Positions 1 through 27,674 of a stretch of DNA of 64,000 bases are shown in pieces. The notes under the pieces are model-generated. The model had not been told where the DNA came from. It did not search any database and saw nothing but the letters and a program-made list of their open reading frames with translations. Source of the stretch: Halisarca cf. caerulea (Eukaryota > Porifera > Demospongiae > Chondrillida > Halisarcidae); the NCBI GenBank assembly GCA_963170055.1, contig CAUJGJ010000135.1, positions 610,001 through 674,000 on the forward strand, read 5' to 3'. Every line of letters starts with the position of its first letter. Positions within the stretch are counted from its first letter, which is position 1. The translations under genes were made by a program, and so were the position numbers.

Positions 1-780
1 CCACCAAGTCGATGGGCTTGCTAGGACCACCAGATCGATGAGCTTGCTAGGACCACCAGATCGATGAGCTTGCTAGGACCACCAGGTCGATGGGCTTGCT
101 AGGACCACCAGGTCATGAAGCTTGCTAGGACCACCAAGTCGATGAGCTTGCTAGGACCACCAGGTCGATGGGCTTGCTAGGACCACCAGGTCGTGAAGCT
201 TGCTAGGACCACCAGGTCGATGAGCTTGCTAGGACCACCAGGTCATGAAGCTTGATAGGACCACCAGGTCGATGGGCTTGCTAGGACCACCAAGTCGATG
301 AGCTTGCTAGGACCACCAGGTCGATGGGCTTGCTAGGACCACCAGGTCGATGGGCTTGCTAGGACCACCAGGTCGATGGGCTTGCTAGGACCACCAGGTC
401 GATGGGCTTGCTAGGACCACCAGGTCATGAAGCTTGCTAGGACCACCAGGTCGAGAAGCTTGATAGGACCACCAGGTCGATGGGCTTGCTAGGACCACCA
501 GGTCGTGAAGCTTGCTAGGACCACCAGGTCGATGGGCTTGCTAGGACCACCAGGTCGTGAAGCTTGATAGGACCGCCAGGTCGATGGGCTTGCTAGGACC
601 ACCAGGTCGATGGGCTTGCTAGGACCACCAGGTCGTGAAGCTTGATAGGACCGCCAGGTCGATGGGCTTGCTAGGACCACCAAGTCGATGAGCTTGCTAG
701 GACCACCAGGTCGTGAAGCTTGCTAGGACCACCAGGTCGATGGGCTTGCTAGGACCACCAGGTCATGAAGCTTGCTAGGA
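1..780. repeat. 26-bp minisatellite, 30 copies
   Basis: Thirty consecutive 26-base units fill positions 1-780 with no indels. They differ only by substitutions, mainly at the centre of the unit, where gatgggc, gatgagc, catgaag and gtgaagc variants alternate. Because 26 is not divisible by 3, three units make one 26-codon super-repeat, and long stretches of the minus strand stay open. The array probably lies in an intron upstream of the first visible ABCC4-like exon at 1008. It continues off the left edge. 781-1007 shows nothing recognisable except the splice acceptor. Confidence 0.95.
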
Positions 781-1007
781 TAACCCAATAAAGGCTGCAA
801 GTGATCATGCCACTGATCTGCTGTTTGTTTTTGCTTCTACAAATTAAGCAACAGTGTCTTAACCAGAATACCTGTTTGTGAAATGATGGGGTGCATACAG
901 AGAAATGTGTATGTGGGTACATAGGCATGTGCAGAATTATGTACTGATGTTTGGGAATTGAGTTGTTTTGACTCTAAGTTGAGCAATATCTCCCCAATGT
1001 ATTTCAG

Positions 1008-17301
<16,294 letters not shown>

Positions 17302-19327
17302 TAATTATAAAATTATATGCATGAAAAAATATTATTGTACTTTTTATTCGTATCTATGATATTATTGTGTATGGCATATGCAGAACAGTTTGTATTGAAT
17401 GATTGTATAATATAGGGATGATGTAATAATGATGTATACGTACATGATCATATTATATACTACATGCGCATGCAGCACGAAGTATATAATATATAAGCCT
17501 CGTGCAAGCATGCATGCACATGCATGCATGCATGCATGTGCATAATATGTATACATAACTATATTCACGCAAAATCACAATGGCCCAGATCGACCCATGC
17601 ATATATTGCTGCATGCGTGCATGCACATGGGTGTAAGTGAGTCTGGCCCATGCATGCATCCATGCATTAATTTCCTCGTGGACATGTGTTAATAATACAG
17701 TCAAACCTTGTTATAGTGAGCACACCTGGGGACCCTCCAAATTGCATGCTACTCACTATCAGTAGTACTTGCTAACCATATAGATTAGTATTATGGGTTA
17801 TAAGCTGGCCGGGGTATCATATCCTTGTACTTCCTAACCAGGTGTTACTCATTAACAGTGTTCTTACTAATGAGGTTCTACTGTATGTTCAAAGAATAAT
17901 TATTATAATATGTAGTTGTCCACTTGAAGTTGTATTATATTATATTATTATTACAATATTGTATACATAACCCCCTCATAAAGTATCCCCCGTATAGCTT
18001 ATGTATAATATACATAGACTATACTTGGCCACGGGACCAGGGATATAGTTCAACCCAATTTAAAGCGCAATAATCCTTAATACCATGCAGGAAATTACAC
18101 ACACACATCCCATGCATGTATATATGTGTTTACCTCAGTTCAGCTAGTGTATCGAATGTATAGAGATCATAGCACAAGCATGTGCCATATATATGGTTGT
18201 GCTTCAAGCGATTTCTCGTTAATTGGAGCTTGAAGCAATTTATGCAAGTATATAGGATAGTTATAGTAGAGATAAAAATTATGACCAATAGGATCCAAGA
18301 TTGGAATAGGATGTTGTAAGGGCTAAATGAATAAAGTAGATGTTTCCTCAAACTTGTAGGTACAACCATAGCTAGGTACTCTAACCATGCAGGTTAGAGT
18401 ACCTATGGGATGTATTAGGGATGGTGTAACTACATATGGATCCGGAAGAAGAAAGCTATTGGTCTCTGTGGCCACTGTTCCATGCAGTATTCTTCAATAG
18501 TAGAATACCAGAAGATGGGGTAGATGCTATATATGGCATGCTGTGATTCTTGTCAGAACTGGTTCCATATAAGGAATGACATGACACATTCCTGAGACTG
18601 TGTATCTTGGCCAAGTATCATGGTTGTGTAGTCACTGTACTGAATTTTGCACAATCACTATGCTAATTAAGTATTTTAGCATAATTTTCAAAAGACTTTC
18701 ATTCTTTTTTCTAGCTTTAAATTTTGTACTAGTCATTTTAGTATTGTTTAACTGTTTGCAACAACTGTTTCTTTTATACCTGATTCAGAATCATATATAA
18801 TAATACAGTTAAACCTGTATATAAAGGCCACTTAAAGGACTGAGTAATTGTGGTCTCTATAGACAGGTGGTCCTTATGTAGAGGTGCAATAGTATATCTT
18901 TACTAAGTAGTTCTCGGACTAGCCTACAGTGGTCACTACGTACAGGTGGTCATTCTATACAAGTGGTCTTTAAGACAGGTTTCACTGTATATCTCTATCA
19001 CTATTATATTAGCCTGCAATGTGTAGCTAGTTCAGTATACATGTACATATATAATATATGAACTTTGGGGGGTGGAGGGGATAATAATATGATTCACCAT
19101 GACACAAGCAAGGCAAAAGAAAAAGTTCCTGGGTGCCTTTATAGCAGCTTCTGGCTATTGATTCCCCAGATTAATAGAGAGTTCCTATATACTATATCCT
19201 AAAACAAATTTATGAGGGGAATGAACAAAAAATTATAATTTGCAGTTCGTACACTGCATCCCGCAGCTAAAGTTTTGATAAAAATTTATGTTAGTTTCAT
19301 TATCAATCTAATTACATATAAATTTGA
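17302..19327. other. Intergenic region with two MITEs
   Basis: No protein-coding exon recognised. About 17495-17540 is ATGC-rich. 17698-17885 has ends acagtcaaaccttgtta and gaggttctactgta. 18805-18990 has ends acagttaaacctgtat and gacaggtttcactgta. The rest is AT-rich. It separates two co-oriented genes and should hold the promoter, and possibly a first exon, of the ACSS1-like gene, but I could not identify either. Confidence 0.6.
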
Positions 19328-19450
19328 TCACCTGACCAGGTCGATCGAGCGGTTGCACCACGTACCGCTGATAGGTTGGGTCTGGCACGGTTGACCTTCC
19401 AATCCTCTAGTGACTTTAAAGCTTTTCTTGACCGCAACCAGTTACACGGT

Positions 19451-20049
19451 ATGTCTGTCTCCCTCGCTCACGTCAGTAAAGACCACTCTAAGTGGTACAA
19501 GGAAAGCATCGACAACCCTGATCTATTCTGGGGAGAATTGGCCAGAAAAAGGCTAAAATGGTTCAGCGACTTCGATATTGTAAGAGATTGTAACTTGGCT
19601 GAAGGAAAGTTAAAGTGGTTCCTTGGTGGGAAGATTAATGTATCAGGTATGAACGTAGGTTGGAACAAGTGCAATTGCTTCTTTTGAGTATTATGCGATT
19701 TTTTTGCTTATCTTTAGTGAACTGTATTGACCGCCACGTGCAAGAGAATCCTGAGCGTGTTGCCTTGATATGGGAAAAGGACGAGCCAGGAACTGAGGAA
19801 TACGTAACATACCAGTGCGTTCATTTATAGGAAACTGTGCGTTTTGTTTTACAAGGGACCTTTGTCTTGTTTAGACAACTTTTGGATATGACATGTCAGT
19901 TTGGAAATGCTTTGAAGAGCTATGGAGTAAAGAAAGGAGACCGAGTAGCCATCTACATGCCCATGTCACCCTTAGCAGTAACGGCCATGTTAGCATGTGC
20001 CAGAATAGGAGCTGTACACAGGTTGGTGTTGTGTCTTTGTGTACATGTG

Positions 20050-20104
<55 letters not shown>

Positions 20105-20396
20105 CATCTGTGACTCTGTAATGTCAGCTATGATTGACATACGTAGAATCCACAGACATGTAGTATTGGCTATGCCATAGATACTCTAACCTTTGCCCAT
20201 GTATGTCTGCAGAGTTCATTTTTCTGCCAGTGTTTATTTTTTGATATGAATGGTGTGTTCCTAGTATGTGGAACTCTACACCCATAACGCTAGCATTTGC
20301 ATTTCTAACAGTTACTCATTGTGAGCTAACACCAATCAGGCCTGCCAGCAGCATCGAGTATATGGCTGCTCTTCTACCGTTTGCCAAATGTTGTGG

Positions 20397-20470
<74 letters not shown>

Positions 20471-21237
20471 TAGTTCATTAGTTGTCCATACTGAGTCCTT
20501 GTGTGAGCATTAGATTGGGTTTGTGTGCACAAAGAGGTCCTGTTTCACACAACACACCAATTTTATATTGGTTCTGTTTGAGGTAGTATACGTATGTACT
20601 GTTCATACATTTCCTAGTTGTATTCTTTAAAGAGTATTGTGAGAGTAGGATTAGTTGGACACAATTGGTTTTCTTTAGTGTGTCCATTGAGATTTTTGAA
20701 TCATTCATTTATGCCTTGCTTTGCAAATTGTCACGTAAGATCAGTACAAACATATTGTTTCTTCTCCAGTGTTGTCTTCACTGGATTCAGTGCTGAGGCG
20801 TTAAGGGAACGAATCATTGACTGTATGTGAGCATATTGAGATAGACTGTGGATCTATGTTTATTGTGTTTGCATGATGAGTGTCCATCTGTTTGCATGAT
20901 GAGTGTCCATCTGTTAGCATGATGAGTGTCCATCTGTTAGTATGATGAATTTACCTGTGTTTGAGTTACTGTACATGTTGTCTTTGACATGTTCTGCTTG
21001 CATAGGTCAGTGTGAGATAGTAGTTACAGCCGACCAAGGAGCCAGAGGTGGGAAGACTCTGGAACTGAAGAAGATTGTCAACGAAGCTGTTGAGGGACTA
21101 GATTTTGTTCGCCACATTTTCTTCATGAAGAGGACAGGTGGTCCGTACCCATCCACTCCAAAGGATGTGTCTTTAGAAGAGGTTTGTATGGTTGTTTCTT
21201 TTATGTACGTACGTATGTGTCCATTCAAAGTTGCCGC

Positions 21238-21306
<69 letters not shown>

Positions 21307-22758
21307 TAAATTATCTTTTTGAAATAGGAACTACATCCTTTTGTTAACACTCAATCATAGCATCACATATTCTTTCATGTGCATATGTTCAACTTGTACT
21401 GTTGGCTTCACCCTTTGACCTGATAGTTAGCAGAGATTTTATTGTGTGTATCATTCATGTCCATTGTGACCTGTCTGTATACAGTGTGTATCGTTCATGT
21501 CCATTGTGACCTGTCTGTATACAGTGGAGTTGTCCAAATATGTTAGAAACTTGTCAAACTGTACGTACCCATGTGTGTGTAAGTTCATAGATGGACCTAG
21601 GTATAAATCACATTATAGTGAAAGGCTAGTGTTAGCTTTTCCTTTGACTCAGGCAATGTCAAAGGAGCCCAAGGAGTGCGCTCCTGAAGTGATGGACAGT
21701 GAGGACACATTGTTCCTGCTCTATACATCGGGTAGCACTGGTAAACCCAAGGGAATTGTACACACACAGGCTGGGTACATCCTGTATGCATCTATGACAC
21801 ATCAGGTGAGTACGTTCATCTCTGTCTTGTCAAGTGTACGTATGTGCTTGGTACATTAAATGTTTGGATCATGCACCCTGTTTTTGATACAAAGAGTTCT
21901 CAAAAATCAGCAACTGCCACCTGCTAGTGCTTTAAACACCATTAACTACTTGCATTTGCACACTAGTTTCATGGCTGTGCATTTGATTTGGATACCATAA
22001 TACATAGAAAATATTTTGCAATGAAGGGATTAAATTTTCATGGATGCTAATCATTTGAATTATCTAATAAAAATTATGGTCGTGCCAGAGGGATATTAAA
22101 TCTTGCACCAATACTAGCTTTCGTGAGTAAATATTTCATGGTTCCCTTCCCAAACACAGAAACCACAAATTTTTTATTACCCGTTGAAAATACCCACAAC
22201 GGTATTATGGTATTCCAGCACAGTTAATGACAGAAACTTTTCCACCATGATCTAGAATAATTGTTTGATTTGAAAGTATTTTTTGGAAAATTCATTTCAC
22301 CATAGATTTCACACATTGTTCTAATGTTGTATTGCCAAACATGTGGGTACTATTTCTCATTACTCATGCGTCTCTTGAATTTGTGTTTATTCTTTATATT
22401 CTGGCAGAAACTTTATTGATCTGCGTACCTTTTCCTTGACTAATAGTTTGTGTTTGACTACCAGTCTGGTGATGTGTATGCCTGTGTGGCAGATGTTGGG
22501 TGGATTACAGGTCACTCGTATGTAGTGTACGGTCCGCTCTGCAATGGAGCAACTACTGTCTTGTTTGAGAGCAGCCCAGTCTACCCTGATGCTGGTGAGT
22601 GTGTCTATTAATAGGACCTCCAGTAGTGTAGTGATCCATGCAAGGTACTTAGGTGTGTGTTGATACTTGATAGACATGTTTGCATGAGGTGGAGTTTCAC
22701 AGTCATTGTGTGAGTGTGAGTGAATATGTGGTCTCACAAATTGCTAATCTGTGTGTAT

Positions 22759-22802
<44 letters not shown>

Positions 22803-25750
22803 ATGTATGTACATGTGGCTTGTAGTATGTGTTTTGCATTTGAATTTTTGGGTTTGTGTTGATTTTGTGGGTGTGTGACCACCCTCTACTGCAGGCTACC
22901 TGTGTGTGTGGGTTGGGTGGGTGTGGATGTGTGTGTGTGGGTGGGTGGGTGTGATTGTTAGTTTGGGTAGATGTGGTATTGAACATGACTTCATAGTAAT
23001 TCAAGGTGAAGGGCACACATGTTAAAGGTTCAGGAAGCTTATTACGGAGTGTGTCAGTAATGTTAATTGTATCCGTCTGTAAGGGTAGTCAGATCGAGCT
23101 TCCCACACACTTGATTGTAAGCTTTTGGCCAACATGCGAATCTTCGCGCTAAAGTTGCAAGTCAGTTTAAAGTGTGTTTTGCGGTATTGATTTTTGCTCA
23201 GACAGTATATTGTCAGCTAAAATGTGGTCGGTATTACTAACATTTTACTATTTATGTGAAATGCTCTTTATGTAATTTACTCTTTAGCAATGAAACCTGA
23301 AATTGTCTTTGTTAGGTCAGCAGAGAAATCCAAAAACTTCCATACTTTAGCAGTGGTGTTGACTTTAGCGATAAGGGAGTGCTCCATAATGTGGATGGCT
23401 CTAAGTAAACTAGATTTTCTAAGCATGTTGTTTGTGCCATACATCATTATAACCCGTGGGCCGATCATATGATCATGTTATACCGCAAGACTGTATACTG
23501 TGTAACACTAGTTTCAAGGATAAGTCACACGAAGTGTTACTGGTTGATGCAGGCAGAGTTGTGCTACGCGTAAAGATGAAATTTGTCCGTACTCTTTACC
23601 TATGTTTCAAACAGGACGCGTCTAAAGTCACAAAGTTTTCAGTCTCTGACAGTCTAATCGTGCCAGATCAAATACTTCTAACAACTTCAAACACTTCAAT
23701 GCAATAACACCTAATTTTCTCATGGACGAAATTTTCGAATCTTGTGCGATAAACGGTAGGATTCATCATTCCGTCATTTGGGTGATAAAATTGGGTAGCC
23801 ATCGTGTCCGACATCTTTTCGAGGGGCACTTTCTTTGTTGGACCATGTGTGCCATGCGCATTCACAACACATGTTGAAATATGGCGTTCTCGAAGAATGT
23901 TCTGTTTACTTTTTGTTGTTTTGACAAAAGCCTCTACTTTTACTGACGGTTTTGTCCCTGAAGGTGGCGTAACTGATTGTAGAGTGAATCAATATGTGCT
24001 GCTGGTAGAGCTTTTAGTTGGGTTTGACAGAATTGAGATCAAACTGGTAAGTTTACCTACGACAAGAAAAATGTTTGCAATGAAAAGAAATGTAAGCGTC
24101 AAAAGAAAATTCCAATTCGCAAATCACAGTTTAGTGTGGTATGTTCTTCAAACAATGAATCCAAACAATCACACAAGGATCATTTCCACTCACATGTGCA
24201 ATCTATACACGTGCATTTTTTTTGTTAATGAATTTCATTGCCCACAACCACCAACCAGAACACTAAAAGCTCTGCCAAATGCAGATGTAAACATGTGTGC
24301 TACGTATCTACTGTACGTATGTATATTATGTTTTCCTACCATTCCTTAAGGTCGTTACTGGGAGATGGTGCAGAGGCTGAAACTCAACCAGTTGTATACA
24401 GCACCAACAGCAATACGTATGCTCTATCAGCATGGAGATGCATTCGTTACGAAGTATGACAGGTCTACTCTTAGAGTGCTTGGCAGTGGTGAGTCTATGG
24501 TTGTATAGATTGTGCTCCTCTCTGTACTGTGACTGATGAGGACATTGTTTGTTTGCTTAGTTGGGGAGCCTTTGAATGCTGATGCATGGCAGTGGTACTT
24601 TGACGTAGTTGGAGACAAGAAATGCACAATTGTAGATACATGGTGGCAAACTGGTGAGTGGTATTTAGGCCTTGTGATGGACTACTCAAGTACATGTGCT
24701 GACATGTGCTGTGTGTGTGCTTGAGCTACATGTGCTGTGTACGTGTTGTAGCTGTACGCACATGTGCTGTTTACATGTGCTGTTTACATGTTGTAGCTGT
24801 GCGTACATGTGCTGTTTACATGTTGTAGCTGTACGTACATGTGCTGTTTACATGTTATAGCTGTACGTATATGTGCTGTTTACATGTGCTGTTTACATGT
24901 TGTAGCTGTACGTACTGTACATGTGCTGTTTATGCGTTGTGTACGTACTGTAGCTTCTCATGGGACATGTACTGTGTGTGCTATACCTGTGCATATGTTA
25001 AAGCTTGTGTTGGTGTGTACACATGACTGCAGAAACTGGAGGTATTATGATCACACCACGACCAGCTCCTGAAGGTCTAGAACTAAAGCCAGCTTTCCCG
25101 ATGATACCATTTTTTGGTGTGGAACCGTGTCTTATGGATAACGAGGTTTGTGCCAACCACTACCAACCCTACTGCTTGCGTATGTGTACAGAATGTAAAC
25201 ATGTGGCTGTAGCATTATGCACTGGTGCACATTTTCCGAACGTCATATTTGTATGTTTGTTGTAGTACTTTGATCTTCTTCCACCGATCACCATCAACCT
25301 CCGCAGGGTACGGAATTGATTGGAAACGAAGTAGAAGGTAACCTTTGTGTGAAGAAGCCCACTCCTGGGATGGCACGTGGAATCTATGGCAACTGTGAAC
25401 GCTTCATGGGTGCCTACTTCAATCCATTCCCTGGCTGCTACTTCTCTGGCGATGGCGCCTATCGTGACAAAGATGGACACTACAAGATCAGTGGAAGAGT
25501 GGATGATGTCATTAATGTCAAAGGACACAGACTGGGAACAGCTGAGATTGAGAGTGCAATGGTGAGATGTTATGCTCTTGTATGTAGCATGTGGTCATGT
25601 GTGTGTGTTGATCCCATGTGTTAGAATGATGATAACCGTGTAGCTGAAACTGCAGTCATTGGCTATCATCACGACATGTATGGACAAGGTATGTAGCATT
25701 AGTCCTTACTTCATTTTTATGATTACATTTTTTGCTGTGCAATGTTTGGT

Positions 25751-25800
<50 letters not shown>

Positions 25801-26097
25801 GCACGCACACACACGCACGCACGCACGCACACATGCACGCACACGCACACACAGTGTTAGAAATAATGGTCAGCATTCAGACATTTCCGACCATTTTGGC
25901 ATTTTGTCTGACCCAGAAAAGTTTGGGTCAGACATTTGGCTGAGCACTACCAAATGCTCATTTGATACACACACACAGTGCTGTTACTGAGTTATTTGTA
26001 TGCCCAAAAATATGTCCGAGCAAAGCTGAAGTTGTCTGACCCAAAAAGTTAATGCTAGGACATTTGTCCATCCACCATTTGCTCCTTATTTCTAACT

Positions 26098-26193
<96 letters not shown>

Positions 26194-27009
26194 CACCTAC
26201 ACACAGGAATTCCACCTATGTTGTTGTTAGCATATCTTGTTTTGCATTTCAGCTATTTATGCTTATGTTATCTTGAGGCGTGATGTGGAAGATGATGAAA
26301 GTTCCATTGTGACTGACCTTGTCCATCGTGTTCGATCGAAAATAGGATCATTGGCTGTTCCAGAACGTTTTCTGGTTGGTTTTTTCTTTGTATGGTGGAA
26401 GTTGTCACATGCCTTCAACACCAATATACATGTGTATCCTGTGTTCTGGAACGTACTGTTTGGTACAGCAGAACCCCTCGTGTCTGAACAGCTTCAAGCT
26501 GAGAGGTGCCTGTACTATGAAACATGCCCATAAGTATGAAGCCTACTGTAGCTAACTGAACTCTGAGACTCTCCACTTCTTTATACTCTCGATTTTCTAC
26601 AATATTGTTTTAATTGTGACAAGTGAATGCTCTATGCTAGTTGTTTCAACTGAGTCTACACTTGAGCATACACCACCTATTGTAGATAGACCAATTTTGC
26701 AGTACATATTTGCACTTTTTTCAAAGCACATGCATAAGAACATGCCAGTTAATCAAGCTGCTTTTATCTACAAGGGCTGAATATGTGAGGCAATCACTCG
26801 TACATGGGTACTTACTGGATTTGTGTTGACTTGTGTTCATGCAGTTTGTTCCTGGGTTACCCAAGACACGCTCTGGGAAAATCATGAGAAGAATTCTGCG
26901 TAAAATTGCAGAGAATTGTCCTGACGAACTGGGCGATATCTCAACTTTAGCCGATTCTTCCATTGTAGATCAGATCAACAGTAGACACGTCAGCAAGTTC
27001 AAAGCATGA
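19451..27009 (+). CDS. ACSS1: Acetyl-CoA synthetase, ACSS1-like
   Basis: AMP-forming ligase that makes acetyl-CoA from acetate, ATP and CoA. Exons: to 19646, 19718-19814, 19875-20021, 20770-20822, 21006-21181, 21653-21805, 22447-22594, 24351-24488, 24561-24653, 25033-25145, 25307-25561, 25625-25688, 26253-26374, 26845-27009. Phases agree. From the first in-frame ATG (19451) the product is 639 residues; human ACSS1 is 689. The P-loop [11 protein letters not shown], the TWWQTETGG motif, the hinge region [13 protein letters not shown], and the catalytic Lys in [11 protein letters not shown] are intact. It resembles ACSS1 ([31 protein letters not shown]) more than ACSS2. Codons stay open upstream to a TGA at 19325 without another ATG, so a 5' exon carrying the start and a mitochondrial presequence may exist. 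The start is therefore uncertain; identity is not. Confidence 0.93.
20053..20468. repeat. Opposed (TG)n and (CA)n tracts in one intron
   Basis: (TG)n at 20053-20102 and (CA)n at 20399-20468 lie in the same ACSS1-like intron, about 300 bp apart. They are complementary, so the transcript could fold on itself. Confidence 0.95.
20871..20949. repeat. 23-bp tandem repeat, about 3.5 copies
   Basis: Units gcatgatgagtgtccatctg start at 20871, 20894, 20917 and 20940, in the ACSS1-like intron before exon 21006. Confidence 0.93.
21240..21523. repeat. (TG)n tract and a 40-bp duplication
   Basis: 21240-21305 is pure TG. 21444-21523 is a 40-bp unit repeated twice (gtgtgtatcRttcatgtcca start). Both are in an ACSS1-like intron. 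Confidence 0.95.
22595..24350. other. Long ACSS1-like intron with unexplained coding-like block
   Basis: (TG)n at 22751-22800 and G/T-rich repeats to about 22960. About 23100-24250 differs in composition, with more CG and several overlapping open frames on both strands. On the plus strand one 83-codon frame ends at 23707. A frame near 24060-24230 encodes clustered Cys and Lys ([11 protein letters not shown]). I recognise no domain. It may be a decayed transposon or a nested gene. Confidence 0.4.
24722..24960. repeat. Degenerate minisatellite
   Basis: Repeated acatgtgctgtttacatgtt and gtagctgtacgtacatgtgc blocks fill most of the ACSS1-like intron between exons 24653 and 25033. Unit length varies. 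Confidence 0.85.
25753..25853. repeat. (CA)n microsatellite, left of element D
   Basis: CA tract with CGCA variants in its right half, ending directly at the GTGTTAGAAATAA end of the next element. Confidence 0.95.
25854..26099. repeat. Element D, complete copy
   Basis: About 246 bp with ends agtgttagaaataa and, on the other strand, cagagttagaaataa, giving a short inverted repeat. Internal halves repeat 'gtctgaccca' and 'cagacattt' motifs in both orientations. Other copies: 5409-5505 (partial) and 47309-47908 (inverted, with a minisatellite inside). A CA tract abuts each end. It is in an ACSS1-like intron. Confidence 0.75.
26101..26192. repeat. (CA)n microsatellite, right of element D
   Basis: Pure CA tract starting at the last base of element D and ending about 60 bp before the ACSS1-like exon at 26253. 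Confidence 0.97.
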
Positions 27010-27654
27010 CAACATGGCGAACCTTGATCTGATTCGATAGGTGTACCATATCCCTAGGAAATACTGTCCATTCTGTGTAGGTATGATTGTCCTATGTCAT
27101 GGAAACAGGTCTGTATATTATTATTCCCATTTATTTTTGGAAGCATGTTTGGTTACCTGTGCCTGCAATAGATATGATTATGTGCATGATGTACATTCGT
27201 ACATAACAGTTGTAATTAGACTAGTATATTATAGTACTATAATACTGGTATATATTTTATAACTTATAACATGCATATCATATTATATTATGCACGCATG
27301 CATGCAGTCGCTGCATAATCTATAGCTAGCTATGTAGGTAGGCCTTATATAACTACTGTCATCGACAGCTAGCTAGGCAGGCATAAGCTCATGCAATTAT
27401 TTCCTGTCGTAGCTGTCTAGGTATATGGATCTCGAGGCTCCAAAAGTAATTAAATGCCAAAAATTTAATTATAATATTGTATGCAACTGCCTACAGGAGT
27501 TTATTATATTATACTCAATATATATCCAAAGATGCATAAGATGTATGTAGCTTTCAAGAATAGCTGCATATGTGTATAGCATGAATAGATGCATACTTCA
27601 AATGAAAACAATAATGATTAAGGGTTATATACAAGGGCCTATGGCTGACACACT
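27010..27654. other. Convergent intergenic region
   Basis: AT-rich spacer between the ACSS1-like stop codon and the CFAP221 3' end, which point toward each other. I see no exon, clear repeat or RNA gene here beyond ATGC-rich runs near 27295. Confidence 0.6.
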
Positions 27655-27660
27655 TTTATT
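27655..27660 (-). terminator. Poly(A) signal of CFAP221
   Basis: AATAAA on the minus strand, 14 bases after the CFAP221 stop codon, implying a very short 3' untranslated region. Confidence 0.7.
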
Positions 27661-27674
27661 CAACATGCAAAGGA

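Noticed and set aside
489..683. Minus-strand open frame of 64 codons in the minisatellite
   Set aside because: It is an artefact of the 26-bp repeat period; no start context, splice sites or family similarity.
23804..24349. 181-codon plus-strand frame as a nested gene
   Set aside because: No recognisable domain or donor, and it overlaps other open frames; kept only as part of an unexplained block.
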